Shown here one piece after another: positions 1-8,430 of a stretch of DNA of 64,000 nucleotides. This stretch comes from Phycisphaerae bacterium (GTDB lineage: Bacteria > Planctomycetota > Phycisphaerae > Sedimentisphaerales > Anaerobacaceae), in NCBI GenBank assembly GCA_028714255.1, contig JAQTMR010000011.1, positions 1 through 64,000 on the forward strand. Reading direction: 5' to 3'. A program made the position numbers and the translations under genes. A model generated the notes under the pieces. It had not been told where the DNA came from and made no database searches. It worked only from the letters and a program-made list of their open reading frames with translations. Position 1 is the first letter of the stretch. Each line of letters starts with the position of its first letter.

Positions 1-16
1 CCTGAGGTTTATACAT

Positions 17-376
17 TTATTTGACTGATTGACCGCCGGAAACACACCTGCAAAAACCATGATAGATAGCGCAGATTCCGCCGAATATCGAGAACAATCC
101 CCAAAACAGGGGACGCGTAAAAATTTGTGTCGGCGTTGGCTCCGAATAAGGCGCGAGATAGATGCCCCAGGTAGTTAGAAAACAGCCGATGATTATGCTG
201 ACGTGTCCGAACAAAATGACGGCAACTCTATCTCGTCTGTATCCCAGAAAAACGAGAGATGCTCCAACAACACAGGGTATTAAGCAAAAGACCATGCGAT
301 TTACAACGAACAAGTAAATTCCCAACACTATTAAAGCAACGCCGATAATTACTGAGATGATATGTTTGGGTTTCAT
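17..376 (-). CDS. small four-helix membrane protein, unknown
   Basis: A 119-residue protein made almost entirely of hydrophobic segments, about four membrane helices joined by short basic loops (for example YRRDR). It has no recognisable catalytic motif. An AGAAAGGA ribosome site lies 7 bases before the ATG, which supports translation. I do not recognise the family and infer only that it sits in the inner membrane. It is divergent from the PPC-domain lipoprotein gene. Confidence 0.6.
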   Translation of the reverse strand: MKPKHIISVIIGVALIVLGIYLFVVNRMVFCLIPCVVGASLVFLGYRRDRVAVILFGHVSIIIGCFLTTWGIYLAPYSEPTPTQIFTRPLFWGLFSIFGGICAIYHGFCRCVSGGQSVK

Positions 377-522
377 AGAAAAATCCTTTCTGTTTCTGTC
401 AGGAAATATATCTATATACCATATTGACTTTTTAACCTTTGTGCCTTATTTCTATCTTATGTTCTTAAACATAATCCCTTCGGGAATGTCTTACGGATAA
501 TGGTAATAAACAGGAGACAGTT

Positions 523-1029
523 ATGAAAACAAAAATTTCTTTATCTGCGTTAATAGTTGCTATCGCTGTATCCGGCTGCCGTCTTCCGCCCCCGGCTCAA
601 CCAGCCTCGGCCCCGGACATCCATACAATCACCAGCAACTTCGACCGGGTTGTCGTAGTTCGACTCAGAAACGGGACCGACGTACTCGAAGGGCTGCAAA
701 GATTCGCGGAGATGCAAAATATCAAGAACGCCGTTATTCTAAGCGGCATCGGCTCTTTGACACAGTATAGCGTCCACGTTGTCAATAACACGTCATTCCC
801 GCCGGTCAATACTTATATGAAAGAGTCTGGCCCAAGTGATTTGCTGAACGTTAATGGCTATATCATAAACGGCCGAGTCCACGCTCACTTAACTCTTTCA
901 GATGACAAAAGGGCTTTGGGAGGCCATCTCGAATCCGGGACAAAAGTTTTCACTTTTGCCATTATTACTATCGGCGTTCTTGATAAACGGACAAATCTCG
1001 AAAAAATAGACGACTACAACTGGCGTTAA
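523..1029 (+). CDS. exported PPC (DUF296) domain lipoprotein
   Basis: The N-terminus is a lipoprotein signal with lipobox VSGC (Cys about residue 19). Residues 35-165 match the PPC/DUF296 fold: LSGIGSL, then GRVHAHLTLSD and GGHLESG, then a hydrophobic strand ending in IGVL. PPC domains usually bind DNA as trimers in plant AT-hook proteins and also occur as stand-alone bacterial proteins of unclear role; the His residues in HAHL and GGH could bind metal. The lipid anchor argues against a nucleoid role here. A GGAGA ribosome site precedes the ATG. Domain call is from motif reading. Confidence 0.8.
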   Translation: MKTKISLSALIVAIAVSGCRLPPPAQPASAPDIHTITSNFDRVVVVRLRNGTDVLEGLQRFAEMQNIKNAVILSGIGSLTQYSVHVVNNTSFPPVNTYMKESGPSDLLNVNGYIINGRVHAHLTLSDDKRALGGHLESGTKVFTFAIITIGVLDKRTNLEKIDDYNWR

Positions 1030-1053
1030 AACCCTATAAGATACTTCATAACT

Positions 1054-1093
1054 GTCATTCCCGCGAAATTTATCCCCAAGGGAGCGGGAATCC
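1054..1093. repeat. dispersed inverted repeat (TCATTCCCGC type)
   Basis: ATTCCCGC at 1057-1064 is exactly inverted at 1084-1091 (GCGGGAAT), followed by CCAG. This is the layout of a common intergenic repeat in which 'cattcccgc...gcgggaatccag' flanks a variable centre. It lies between two plus-strand genes and has no T-run, so I do not call it a terminator. Confidence 0.55.
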
Positions 1094-1171
1094 AGAACGT
1101 TTTATATGAGAAATGGCTTGTAACGAGAAATTGAAAAATAATAAATAGACGATTTTGAGGTAATTTGACTA

Positions 1172-1447
1172 ATGGCAGGCAGAGATTATTCAGCTTATCA
1201 GCGGGATGTTATTTCAAGATATTATGAAAATCTCGATACGATAACACTGAACAATTTACAGGAATTAGTCAGCCAGCTTTACCTTACCGAAAGCAAACCC
1301 AAGCAGGTCAAGCTGTGGGAGAGAGTGAACAAGGCGATGCTGAAACTGAAGGTCAAACCGGCAATAATCGAGCATATTATGAACAAAAAGGACGTGGTCA
1401 TCCTTGCGAAAAACCTCGAGGATTGGCTGGGTACTTCAAAAAAGTAG
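1172..1447 (+). CDS. conserved-looking 91-residue cytoplasmic protein, unknown
   Basis: A short soluble protein, rich in Lys and Leu and predicted mostly helical, with no signal peptide or Cys pairs. A GAGGT ribosome site lies upstream of the ATG. The composition and the clear start suggest a real gene, but I do not recognise a family. It converges with the DUF4405-like gene 5 bases downstream. Confidence 0.6.
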   Translation: MAGRDYSAYQRDVISRYYENLDTITLNNLQELVSQLYLTESKPKQVKLWERVNKAMLKLKVKPAIIEHIMNKKDVVILAKNLEDWLGTSKK

Positions 1448-1452
1448 AGTTT

Positions 1453-1665
1453 CTACCTGCGGGGGAAGTAGCTGGCCTTTATCCAGTTGAAGTTTAGAAT
1501 GATATGAAGAGCAATAAGGCTAAGAAGTATCGCGCCGCCGGCTTTGTGAAAAATACCGAAGACTTTAAACGAAAGATCATCGCGAAACAATACGGTTATT
1601 GCCTGGTTAATAAAGAAAACAAGTAAAACCGGATTTAGAATCTTAAGGACGTTATTCCTTTTCAT
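1453..1665 (-). CDS. small membrane protein, DUF4405-like
   Basis: Seventy residues with two hydrophobic helices. The segments FHKAGG and LHIILNFNWIK resemble the His-bearing helices of small cytochrome-b561/DUF4405-type proteins, in which paired His residues can ligate haem. With only two helices it may be a truncated or minimal form. A gaaaggaga ribosome site lies just before the start. The family assignment is tentative. Confidence 0.5.
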   Translation of the reverse strand: MKRNNVLKILNPVLLVFFINQAITVLFRDDLSFKVFGIFHKAGGAILLSLIALHIILNFNWIKASYFPRR

Positions 1666-1691
1666 AATCGTCTCCTTTCGATAGAAAGAAT

Positions 1692-1721
1692 AAAACCCCG
1701 CAGCGAACCGCGGGGTTTTTT
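1692..1721 (-). terminator. rho-independent terminator after the CsgG-like gene
   Basis: Perfect 10-bp stem AAAACCCCGC/GCGGGGTTTT with an 8-base loop. On the minus strand it follows the stop of the CsgG-like gene by about 35 bases and ends in a U tract; the flanking A and T runs make it potentially bidirectional. Confidence 0.85.
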
Positions 1722-1756
1722 ATATTTGGTTATTCTCACTGCTCCCTTAGTAAAGG

Positions 1757-3070
1757 TCAATCAAACGGCAGCGTTACGCCGCCCTGCGGTGTTCTTTCTA
1801 TGTCACTTCTACGGCCCTGCTCAGGTGCTGCTTCCATTTTTGCCGGCCTGCAAATCAACCCTTCAGAGAGGTTTGCCGGGTCGCCCGCGATAACCTTTGC
1901 ATAGGAGATTCTCGACATTACTCTGTCGATTTGTATTGTTGCGATGAGAGTTTCGGTTGTACCTAATGATTCCTTTGTGTCGGCATCGAAAAGCTCCTGA
2001 CCCTGCGAATAGATATTCAATACCTGTCCTGTTGCGATTCTTGAGCCGCCCTGATTGATAATGATTTGTCCTTCTTTACTGATACTTGCAATGCGAATGG
2101 GATAGATATTATCGATAATTTTTTCGACCAACTGGTTGGCGGCCATCCCGATAAAATTATCCGTCATCTCCTTGTAATCCATATCCTGCGGTTCCCACTT
2201 CCGGACAAGCGGCTTGATTTGCTCGGTCTTATCGAGCTTTATATCGAGAGTATCAGCCAATTTAACTTGCCTTGTCGGGCCGACAATAAGACGGTATTCG
2301 AAAGAGAAAGCAGCCTCATACTCGCTAATCGTACGGCCAATAGCAGGCGACCACGATTCCTTCCGCACAATGCCCGCCCTGTTAATTGTTCCGACGAGCA
2401 TATAGTCAACGCCGAGAGCCTCACCCAGCTTAGCCATTTCTTCCAGGGAAGCATCACCGGAAAGGATGAAGTTTCTTTCTTGGGCGAATTCCTGCATATA
2501 TTCACGGTCGAGAATATCAAACTTGTTTGTCTGCGTCAGTGCGGTAACTAATTTCTGTGAGAACAAGCGGGATGTATCAAGGGATGGATTTGTGATGTTG
2601 CCAAACTGGTAATTTGCTGCCAGTGTCCTTATTGGCATCACGGCAAGTCTTAGGCGGTCGGTTTTATCAGGAGACTCGTAATCATAAACCGTAACTTTCA
2701 GTGTCACTTCATAGGTGCCGTCTTCGAGTTTTTTCTCGTTCAGGACCTCGTAGGTTTTTATCAACCCCGCCATATTAGTCCTGAGCGTGCTTCCACCGGT
2801 CTGAACACCCACGGCGTCGAACTCGACTCTTTTGCCCGAGTCGGTTCTTTCGATGTCAGCCGAGGCGGAACGAAAGTTGAAGTTGGTGTCGATGGAACTA
2901 ACCGCGACGCCTTTGACCTGTGCGACTGCCTGCTTCAGGCCCATATTGATGGCCTCATCTCGGCTGACGCCCTGACCTTTTGTTTCGACAGTTTTCGTAT
3001 CTGTATCGGCGGCGAACAGCAGCGCCGACGCCAACGCCAAAACAGTTAGAAAGAGAAGTGCCTTTCTCAT
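1757..3070 (-). CDS. CsgG-like envelope protein with signal peptide
   Basis: A 437-residue exported protein. The start is placed at the ATG at 3070, which follows GGGAGG and gives a clean Sec signal (MRKALLFLTVLALASALLFA); an upstream in-frame start adds 18 unlikely residues. The central part (about 140-265) has the CsgG/LpoB-type fold signature: LRLAVMPI, FSQKLVTALTQTNKFDILDR, and LGVDYMLVGTINR. It lacks a lipobox, so it is probably periplasmic rather than an outer-membrane lipoprotein like CsgG. It is the last gene of an operon after lpoB, separated by 65 bases and followed by a terminator. A role in the LpoB system is inferred from context. Confidence 0.75.
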   Translation of the reverse strand: MRKALLFLTVLALASALLFAADTDTKTVETKGQGVSRDEAINMGLKQAVAQVKGVAVSSIDTNFNFRSASADIERTDSGKRVEFDAVGVQTGGSTLRTNMAGLIKTYEVLNEKKLEDGTYEVTLKVTVYDYESPDKTDRLRLAVMPIRTLAANYQFGNITNPSLDTSRLFSQKLVTALTQTNKFDILDREYMQEFAQERNFILSGDASLEEMAKLGEALGVDYMLVGTINRAGIVRKESWSPAIGRTISEYEAAFSFEYRLIVGPTRQVKLADTLDIKLDKTEQIKPLVRKWEPQDMDYKEMTDNFIGMAANQLVEKIIDNIYPIRIASISKEGQIIINQGGSRIATGQVLNIYSQGQELFDADTKESLGTTETLIATIQIDRVMSRISYAKVIAGDPANLSEGLICRPAKMEAAPEQGRRSDIERTPQGGVTLPFD

Positions 3071-3135
3071 TTTAGAGCCTCCCGTAACCCGTCCCAGGGG
3101 GCGGATTAAAATAAAATAACACAATTAAATTTTTA

Positions 3136-3747
3136 TTACCAGGCAACGGACTTGTTACTGCCGCGTTTGCCGATAAGGGTTTCATTCTGCCAGAACCTCA
3201 GACCGTTAGTAAGATTAGTAACCTGAAGCTGGAAATAATACTCGACCTGCTGATGGCCCTTGTCGTAACGGATGTTTCTCTGAAAAATCTTGCCGGAAAC
3301 GCTAAGTTCAGGGGCAATCAACTGGCCCTTGGCGGCAACGGTGTCCTGATTGAACTCATCGCCGACGTCCGAATCTTTAAGGTCTCTCGTGTCATAAATC
3401 ATTTGGTCTGTTTTGCTGCCGACAGCGGAGGACATAACGACCTGACCGCTGTTAAGAAGCTCCTGCTCGACTTTGGCCATTAGCTGGTCGGTATCGATTC
3501 TCTGCATAGTATCATTTACAATCCGGCCTGTTGCCATAACGTACCTGCTGCCGTCCGCTTTTTTGACGGCGCCGGAAGCAAGCATAGACTGAACCATTTC
3601 GCTCGCGGCCTGGTCGAAGTCCCTGTAATCAAGGGCCATAACGGCTTTGCCGCTATCGTGCATCGTGTCGATATATGAAGTTTCCGGCCCACAGCCGGCA
3701 GCGAGCAGAACAAAACTTATCGCGATGATTTGAAATACTGTTTTCAT
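3136..3747 (-). CDS. lpoB: penicillin-binding protein activator LpoB-like lipoprotein
   Basis: A 203-residue lipoprotein with lipobox LAAGC. The body matches the LpoB family: DQAASEMVQSML, GRIVNDT, IDTDQLMAKVEQELLNSGQVV, and a C-terminal strand with YYFQLQVTNL and FWQNETLIGKRG. In Escherichia coli, LpoB is an outer-membrane lipoprotein that reaches through the peptidoglycan to activate PBP1b. The neighbour 3 bases upstream is YcfL-like, the same pairing as ycfL-lpoB in E. coli, which strengthens the call. The long disordered linker of enterobacterial LpoB is short here. No partner PBP lies in the window. Confidence 0.88.
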   Translation of the reverse strand: MKTVFQIIAISFVLLAAGCGPETSYIDTMHDSGKAVMALDYRDFDQAASEMVQSMLASGAVKKADGSRYVMATGRIVNDTMQRIDTDQLMAKVEQELLNSGQVVMSSAVGSKTDQMIYDTRDLKDSDVGDEFNQDTVAAKGQLIAPELSVSGKIFQRNIRYDKGHQQVEYYFQLQVTNLTNGLRFWQNETLIGKRGSNKSVAW

Positions 3748-3750
3748 AAT

Positions 3751-4179
3751 TTACTCCCACTTTCTTGTATCCATTCTGAAGTTTACAGCTTCGGCCCTCG
3801 GAGCGACGACTTTGAAGCTAAATTGCGACTTGCCCATCGCAGACATTCGCTGCCAGACGCTTGTTTTGGTTTGAATCACTACGCCATCCTGGTCAAGCCA
3901 TTCCACCCTGTATTGGAACTTTTTGGTAAATTGCGAGTTGTTAAAGCCATTGACGTTAAGCTCGAGAAATCCGCCTTTGTTTCTCCTCATAACAGCCTCG
4001 CTGATTTCGATGCCTTCGCCAATCAATGCGCTAAAGGCAAAGGCGACGGGACGTGTCACGATATTATTGGCGAGATTGTCGTTTGCGACCTCGGACCGCA
4101 GGTGGATTTGTTCATGCTTATCGCAGCCTGCAAACGCCAACACAACTGCAAAGAACAATATGCTAATAATCGTTTTCAT
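3751..4179 (-). CDS. ycfL: YcfL-like (DUF1425) lipoprotein
   Basis: A 142-residue lipoprotein with lipobox AFAGC. The core matches YcfL/COG5633: FLELNVNGFNN, a YRVEWLDQDG strand, then the WQRMSAMGKSQF region with a final N-F-R segment. YcfL function is not established; in E. coli it is encoded beside lpoB, as here. The gene is 10 bases from the COG3014 gene and 3 bases from lpoB, so the set is probably one transcript. Confidence 0.82.
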   Translation of the reverse strand: MKTIISILFFAVVLAFAGCDKHEQIHLRSEVANDNLANNIVTRPVAFAFSALIGEGIEISEAVMRRNKGGFLELNVNGFNNSQFTKKFQYRVEWLDQDGVVIQTKTSVWQRMSAMGKSQFSFKVVAPRAEAVNFRMDTRKWE

Positions 4180-4189
4180 TTTTTTCCCC

Positions 4190-5587
4190 TTAAAAAGCCA
4201 TAACGTTACAAACAGGTATAGAATAGTTATTTATTATTTTAATATACACAACAGCATTATTACACTGAGGTATATCGATGTCAATAGGGATAGCCCCGGG
4301 TGGCGTGATTTTTAATTTGCCGTTTTTCGGCTTCGGCAGCCTCGCAACCTGAAAATCCTTCGGCAATGCCGTCCATACCCTTACGTCGGCAGCGGTCGAT
4401 GCGAAACTATACGCCGCCATTGCATACGATAGGGCTGTCGCGGCATTGGAACCCTGCTGCTCAATGGCATATTGAGCAACCGCCTTTGCCGTTGCCGAGA
4501 TAATCGCCCTTGTCAGAATACCGGGGTAATCTTTGCTGAATTCGGTCTGGACGACCCTGTCCATATCAGCGACAGGAAGCGTCATAAATTCGGTGCCGTC
4601 GGAATTGACGAGCAGATACGGATACGCCTGATTTCTGAATTCCAGTTTCGGCAGAGCAATCCCAACGTATTTAACCTGATTTGTCACGATGAACAAAGGC
4701 AGGTCGATACGAAATTCTTCTTTTACGGGCCCAAGGCCGTTTTCGAATATTACCCAGACCGTATTTTCGATTTTTGCCCCTTTATTAAGCGCGTCCTCGG
4801 TGGCGGTAAAGTCCTCTGCTATAAAGGGGTTGTTACCAACCATGCCGTAAGATTCTTTGAGTAAATCGACCGCCTTTGAGTAGTCGCCGGACAGGTCAAA
4901 AAATACACCTGCCATATAAGTCGCAAAAGGATTGACGAAATCAGGATAAGCCTGGAAGTTGTTGAGATTCGGATACTTTTGAGCCAAAAGCTGATGTGTC
5001 GTCGGATTTTCGACATTAGCTTTCGCAAGCCCGTTTTCCTGTTGGTTCTTCTCGAGCTCGGCGTTTAATTTATTTATTTCTTCGACGAATTTTTCCTTCG
5101 CCCGTCTCTGCCTGTCGAGGGCGCGATTAAACTCGACGCGAGCCAAGTCCGGTTTACCCTCAACCATAAAATTCAAAGCTTTATATGTATTGAGCATCAC
5201 ACCATCGTACTCTTCCCCCCTATAAGGGATTACATTGTCATTAACGGCTGTTGAGCCGATGATATCCCCGGCTTTAGACTGCTCATCATAGAACTTCAGC
5301 ATATCCTCAGCCTTGTCGAAGACCTCTGTGCTTTTGGGATAATCTTGACGGATCCTTTCAACAGAAGCGAGCTGCAGTGCCCAGAGCAGGTCATCGCCAG
5401 CAGGGTTTTTCCGCTGGCCTATCTTTTTCTCAGCAAAAAGGGCAGCATTATCATAATTTGATGTCTCGAAACTCGTGTTAAAAACTTTCAGATTTTCCTT
5501 TGGGGCATTACAACCAATAGACAAGGACAAAATTGATAAGGTTGAGATTGCAAGTATAAAAGGCTGGCCGAGTTTAACTCTGTTCAT
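4190..5587 (-). CDS. COG3014-type TPR-containing lipoprotein
   Basis: A 465-residue lipoprotein with lipobox LSIGC. The N-terminal half is helical and TPR-like (NYDNAALFAEKKIGQ, DLARVEFNRALDRQRRAKEKF), then a beta-rich half with GPVKEEFRIDLPL and the LPVADMDRVVQTEF segment. This matches my recollection of COG3014 proteins, which accompany LpoB and YcfL in several proteobacteria. It is the first gene of the four-gene operon. A role in assembling or regulating a cell-wall synthase complex at the outer membrane is inferred from that context only. Confidence 0.75.
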   Translation of the reverse strand: MNRVKLGQPFILAISTLSILSLSIGCNAPKENLKVFNTSFETSNYDNAALFAEKKIGQRKNPAGDDLLWALQLASVERIRQDYPKSTEVFDKAEDMLKFYDEQSKAGDIIGSTAVNDNVIPYRGEEYDGVMLNTYKALNFMVEGKPDLARVEFNRALDRQRRAKEKFVEEINKLNAELEKNQQENGLAKANVENPTTHQLLAQKYPNLNNFQAYPDFVNPFATYMAGVFFDLSGDYSKAVDLLKESYGMVGNNPFIAEDFTATEDALNKGAKIENTVWVIFENGLGPVKEEFRIDLPLFIVTNQVKYVGIALPKLEFRNQAYPYLLVNSDGTEFMTLPVADMDRVVQTEFSKDYPGILTRAIISATAKAVAQYAIEQQGSNAATALSYAMAAYSFASTAADVRVWTALPKDFQVARLPKPKNGKLKITPPGAIPIDIDIPQCNNAVVYIKIINNYSIPVCNVMAF

Positions 5588-5681
5588 TATTGTTCTCCAA
5601 ATAAAAATATATCCAGAGCAATCAACTATAACTATGATTATATTACCCCCAAGGCAATGGTCAAGAGAATGTTTTTAACTA

Positions 5682-7127
5682 TTAGTATTCTTGCGATATG
5701 ACGGAACAGGAGGCCATTACCCGGTTTCGCCCGGAACGTTTAGCATCGTATAAAGCGTCATCAGCACGTTTCAATATGGTTTCCGCAGTATCTCCCTCGT
5801 TCCATTCTGCCAGGCCGCCGCTCATCGTAATTGATTTGACATTAGGAAGTGAAATGGTTCTAACCCGGCGTCGCAGCCTCTCCAGCAGGACTTTGGCGCC
5901 GCTGAGTTTTGTTTCAGGCATCAGCAGGACGAATTCATCGCCGCCATATCGGGCGATTATAATATCCGTCATACGCACATTGTGCCTCATGCTTTTAGCC
6001 AGAAGTCTAAGCGCTTTATCACCAACAGCATGGCCTGCGGTATCGTTTATTTGCTTGAAGTTATCGACATCCACAATAGCAATGGAAAAGTAATGATTAT
6101 AACGTGCCGCCCTTGCGCATTCGGCTTTGAGGACCTTCTCAAGAACGCGACGTGTTCCAAGGCCGGTCAATGGGTCCGTTTCACTGTCGCGTCGGGCTTC
6201 CTGGTAATTCTTATAGAGTTTTGCATTCGTCAGATTTATGCTCAGGACATCTTGCAGGAGTGAGGCCTTATATAACAATGGCTCCTCAGAACCAATCGAA
6301 TCGCGATTAAGCCAGCACATGCAAAGAAAACCATGCGTGGTTATAATGCTGTCGGCAGTACCGTTGACTTGTTCGCAGATACTAAGTGGAACGAGCAGCC
6401 CGAAAGGCCGGCCGCTGCCGGTACCGCACTGATTACAGATTTCATCACAGACTTCGCCGCAGATTTCGCCTAAGGTAATTTCCTCTGTCTGCAATAACTG
6501 TTTTATCTCCCCCTGGTCTAATAATTCATCTTTGATGGGAGGATAACCCTTCCGATAAATTACAGGGGGCAAAGAATCTCTTTGGGCGAAGCAGAGAAAT
6601 GCGCTGTCGGCGTTGAATCTTTTCGGAACTTCGTTTATTGCCAATGCGACAACATCTTCGAAATCGAGACTCTTTAATCCCGCCGGCAGCATAGCAAGCT
6701 GTTCGGCTGCATTTTTCATCGCCTCGTTATTATTAATCCGATGGGCTATTATGTCCCTGCTGGAAACCATGCCTATCGGCACACCGTCCTCAACAATCGG
6801 CACATGGCGTATTCTGTGCTCAGCCATAAGTTGTTCGATTTTCGCAACCGGAGTGTCAACTGTGCAGGATATCACACCGGTGGTCATAATGTCCCTGATG
6901 TATAAACTCTCCGGCAATAAAGATTTTGTTACCACTTTTGCAAGCACATCACGTTCGGTAACGACACCCGCCAATCTATTTTGTATATCAAGAACTACGA
7001 GACAGCCGACCTGATTATCACTCATTTTTTTGGCTGCCTCTGCGACGGTGCTGTCTTCTCTGATTGTCAGGAGTTTGTGCAGTTGTTTTGCTGCCTGTTC
7101 AATATTTTTAACTGTCGATGTCTTCAT
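5682..7127 (-). CDS. CBS pair-GAF-like-GGDEF diguanylate cyclase
   Basis: A 481-residue cytoplasmic protein. Residues about 15-135 are a tandem CBS pair (TVAEAAKKMSDNQVGCLVV, GVVTERDVL, RIRHVPIVEDG). Residues 150-305 look like a GAF-type sensor containing a Cys-rich loop (CGEVCDEICNQC). The C-terminus is a GGDEF domain with RYGGDEF at 395-399, intact for cyclic-di-GMP synthesis. An RxxD inhibitory site (RMTD) sits six residues before GGDEF rather than the usual five. CBS pairs often bind adenine nucleotides, so energy-sensitive control is plausible. It appears monocistronic. Confidence 0.9.
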   Translation of the reverse strand: MKTSTVKNIEQAAKQLHKLLTIREDSTVAEAAKKMSDNQVGCLVVLDIQNRLAGVVTERDVLAKVVTKSLLPESLYIRDIMTTGVISCTVDTPVAKIEQLMAEHRIRHVPIVEDGVPIGMVSSRDIIAHRINNNEAMKNAAEQLAMLPAGLKSLDFEDVVALAINEVPKRFNADSAFLCFAQRDSLPPVIYRKGYPPIKDELLDQGEIKQLLQTEEITLGEICGEVCDEICNQCGTGSGRPFGLLVPLSICEQVNGTADSIITTHGFLCMCWLNRDSIGSEEPLLYKASLLQDVLSINLTNAKLYKNYQEARRDSETDPLTGLGTRRVLEKVLKAECARAARYNHYFSIAIVDVDNFKQINDTAGHAVGDKALRLLAKSMRHNVRMTDIIIARYGGDEFVLLMPETKLSGAKVLLERLRRRVRTISLPNVKSITMSGGLAEWNEGDTAETILKRADDALYDAKRSGRNRVMASCSVISQEY

Positions 7128-7184
7128 AATCTCCAGATGTTTTTAAAGAAAAAATTAATCCAACTTGCAATACGGCTAAAGGGA

Positions 7185-7346
7185 TTATCTGCGCCACTCC
7201 GGTTTGCGAACCATCAACGGCGGCATCTGCTGAAGCTTGGCCTTGCGGTTGCCCCTGTTAACACAACTTCTATTGCTCGGATACCAGCGGATATTGAACA
7301 GCCTGACGTTCAAAGGCAACTTGCTTTTCTCTAATTTGCTAAACAT
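7185..7346 (-). CDS. possible 53-residue basic protein
   Basis: A short open frame starting at an ATG preceded by AAAGAG at about 7 bases. The product is highly basic (many Arg, Lys and Asn) and has no hydrophobic segment. The composition could be a small nucleic-acid-binding protein or a chance frame. Nothing in it is recognisable, so this is low confidence. A further in-frame TTG start lies upstream at 7379. Confidence 0.3.
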   Translation of the reverse strand: MFSKLEKSKLPLNVRLFNIRWYPSNRSCVNRGNRKAKLQQMPPLMVRKPEWRR

Positions 7347-7641
7347 CACTAACTCTTTTCTGGCGCAATGCCGAAACAACGTTGAACTATCACCCTCCTA
7401 TCGACCGATTTATGCAGCGACTTTTGGGGAAATATGCCCCCTGCCGGCTGATTACGGGGCGATTAACGACATAGGCGTTGTTTTTATGATGTATTACAAA
7501 ATGTGGGCCTATAATCAAAGGTTTACCAGTAATTATCACCCAGATGAAAGAGCCGAGCATATTTAAAAGTTGACTAAACGAAAGGGCTTTATTAGCTTGT
7601 AGCTGATATTTAGAAAACCTTTTATTTTGGAGGTCAAAACC
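7347..7641. other. intergenic region without a convincing gene
   Basis: This stretch separates the GGDEF region from the small Cys-containing gene. An open minus-strand frame (7390-7665) overlaps the ribosome site of the downstream plus-strand gene and has unlikely composition. I see no clear promoter or RNA structure. Confidence 0.5.
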
Positions 7642-7827
7642 ATGGCTAAGACAAAAATGCCGCATTCAGGTCACGACAAACATTTATGTTATTTAAATAA
7701 TATAGGATTTCAAATCAGTAACCCCGGAGAATATAAAAACCTTGTGAAGAACGGCAAATTTGTTTGCAGAATCTGCGGCCGAGTCGCAGCCAAACAAAAC
7801 AATCTCTGCAAACCCGTAAAACTGTGA
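7642..7827 (+). CDS. small Cys/His protein, possible zinc ribbon
   Basis: A 61-residue protein. The start is the ATG at 7642 because TTTGGAGGTC lies 9 bases upstream. It contains HDKHLCYL near the N-terminus, a CRICG knuckle near residue 43 and a last Cys in LCKPVKL, the spacing expected of a small metal-binding fold. The last 10 residues are basic. I recall similar small proteins in anaerobic bacteria but no assigned function. It converges with the membrane-anchored gene that ends at 7829. Confidence 0.7.
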   Translation: MAKTKMPHSGHDKHLCYLNNIGFQISNPGEYKNLVKNGKFVCRICGRVAAKQNNLCKPVKL

Positions 7828-7828
7828 A

Positions 7829-8404
7829 CTATTGGCCCGCCTGCCCAACACTCCGCCAGTTGACTGGTTGCAGGTTAATCGCAAGTAACTCGAGCCGGTT
7901 GATAAGCCATTGCCCCCTTGGTTCTTTCTGAAGGTCCAGTTGTACTTTTGTCAGCATTTGTGATTTTAAACTTTGATAGACATAGCTGTCTTTGTCAAAC
8001 AGTATCCTCACCGTAAAAATTGCCGTCGCCTTCGACGGCTGGATATCCATTGAAACAATTCTTTTTATGTTTTTTTCGATAATAGGCTCGCAAAGCATTG
8101 CCCTGCAATACGACATAAAAACATCTTTCGTCATGTGATATGAATCACGGTAGTTATCCGCAATAATCGATTCGATTGCATCGGGATTTTCGTTTTCCAC
8201 GGCCAAAACGGCTGTGTTAATTACGGCATCGATTTTCTCCCTATCAGTTTCGACAAGGAAATCAAATCCGAAAGCAGCAATGACCATGATGGCTGGCAAT
8301 AGCCACAACCACCACTTGATACTATGACGGAATATAAGAAGGATGAGCAAAACGACGACAGCTGCGATTAGCAATCCCCATGGTTGTTCGAATGGATTGA
8401 ACAT
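7829..8404 (-). CDS. membrane-anchored protein of unknown function
   Basis: A 191-residue protein. The start is set at 8404 after GGGAAGGG. Two N-terminal helices (LLIAAVVVLLILLIF and WWLWLLPAIMVIAAF) anchor a soluble domain of about 130 residues that begins with EKIDAVINTAVLAVENEN, resembling small NTF2-like or DUF4440-like folds (helical start, then strands such as KATAIFTVRILF). That fold is a guess. It lies 26 bases after surE, so the two are probably cotranscribed. Confidence 0.6.
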   Translation of the reverse strand: MFNPFEQPWGLLIAAVVVLLILLIFRHSIKWWLWLLPAIMVIAAFGFDFLVETDREKIDAVINTAVLAVENENPDAIESIIADNYRDSYHMTKDVFMSYCRAMLCEPIIEKNIKRIVSMDIQPSKATAIFTVRILFDKDSYVYQSLKSQMLTKVQLDLQKEPRGQWLINRLELLAINLQPVNWRSVGQAGQ

Positions 8405-8430
8405 TTTCCCTTCCCTTCCCCAGGAATAAG

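Noticed and set aside
7390-7665. 91-codon minus-strand frame
   Set aside because: It covers the ribosome site and start of the plus-strand Cys protein gene, and has no similarity or start signal.
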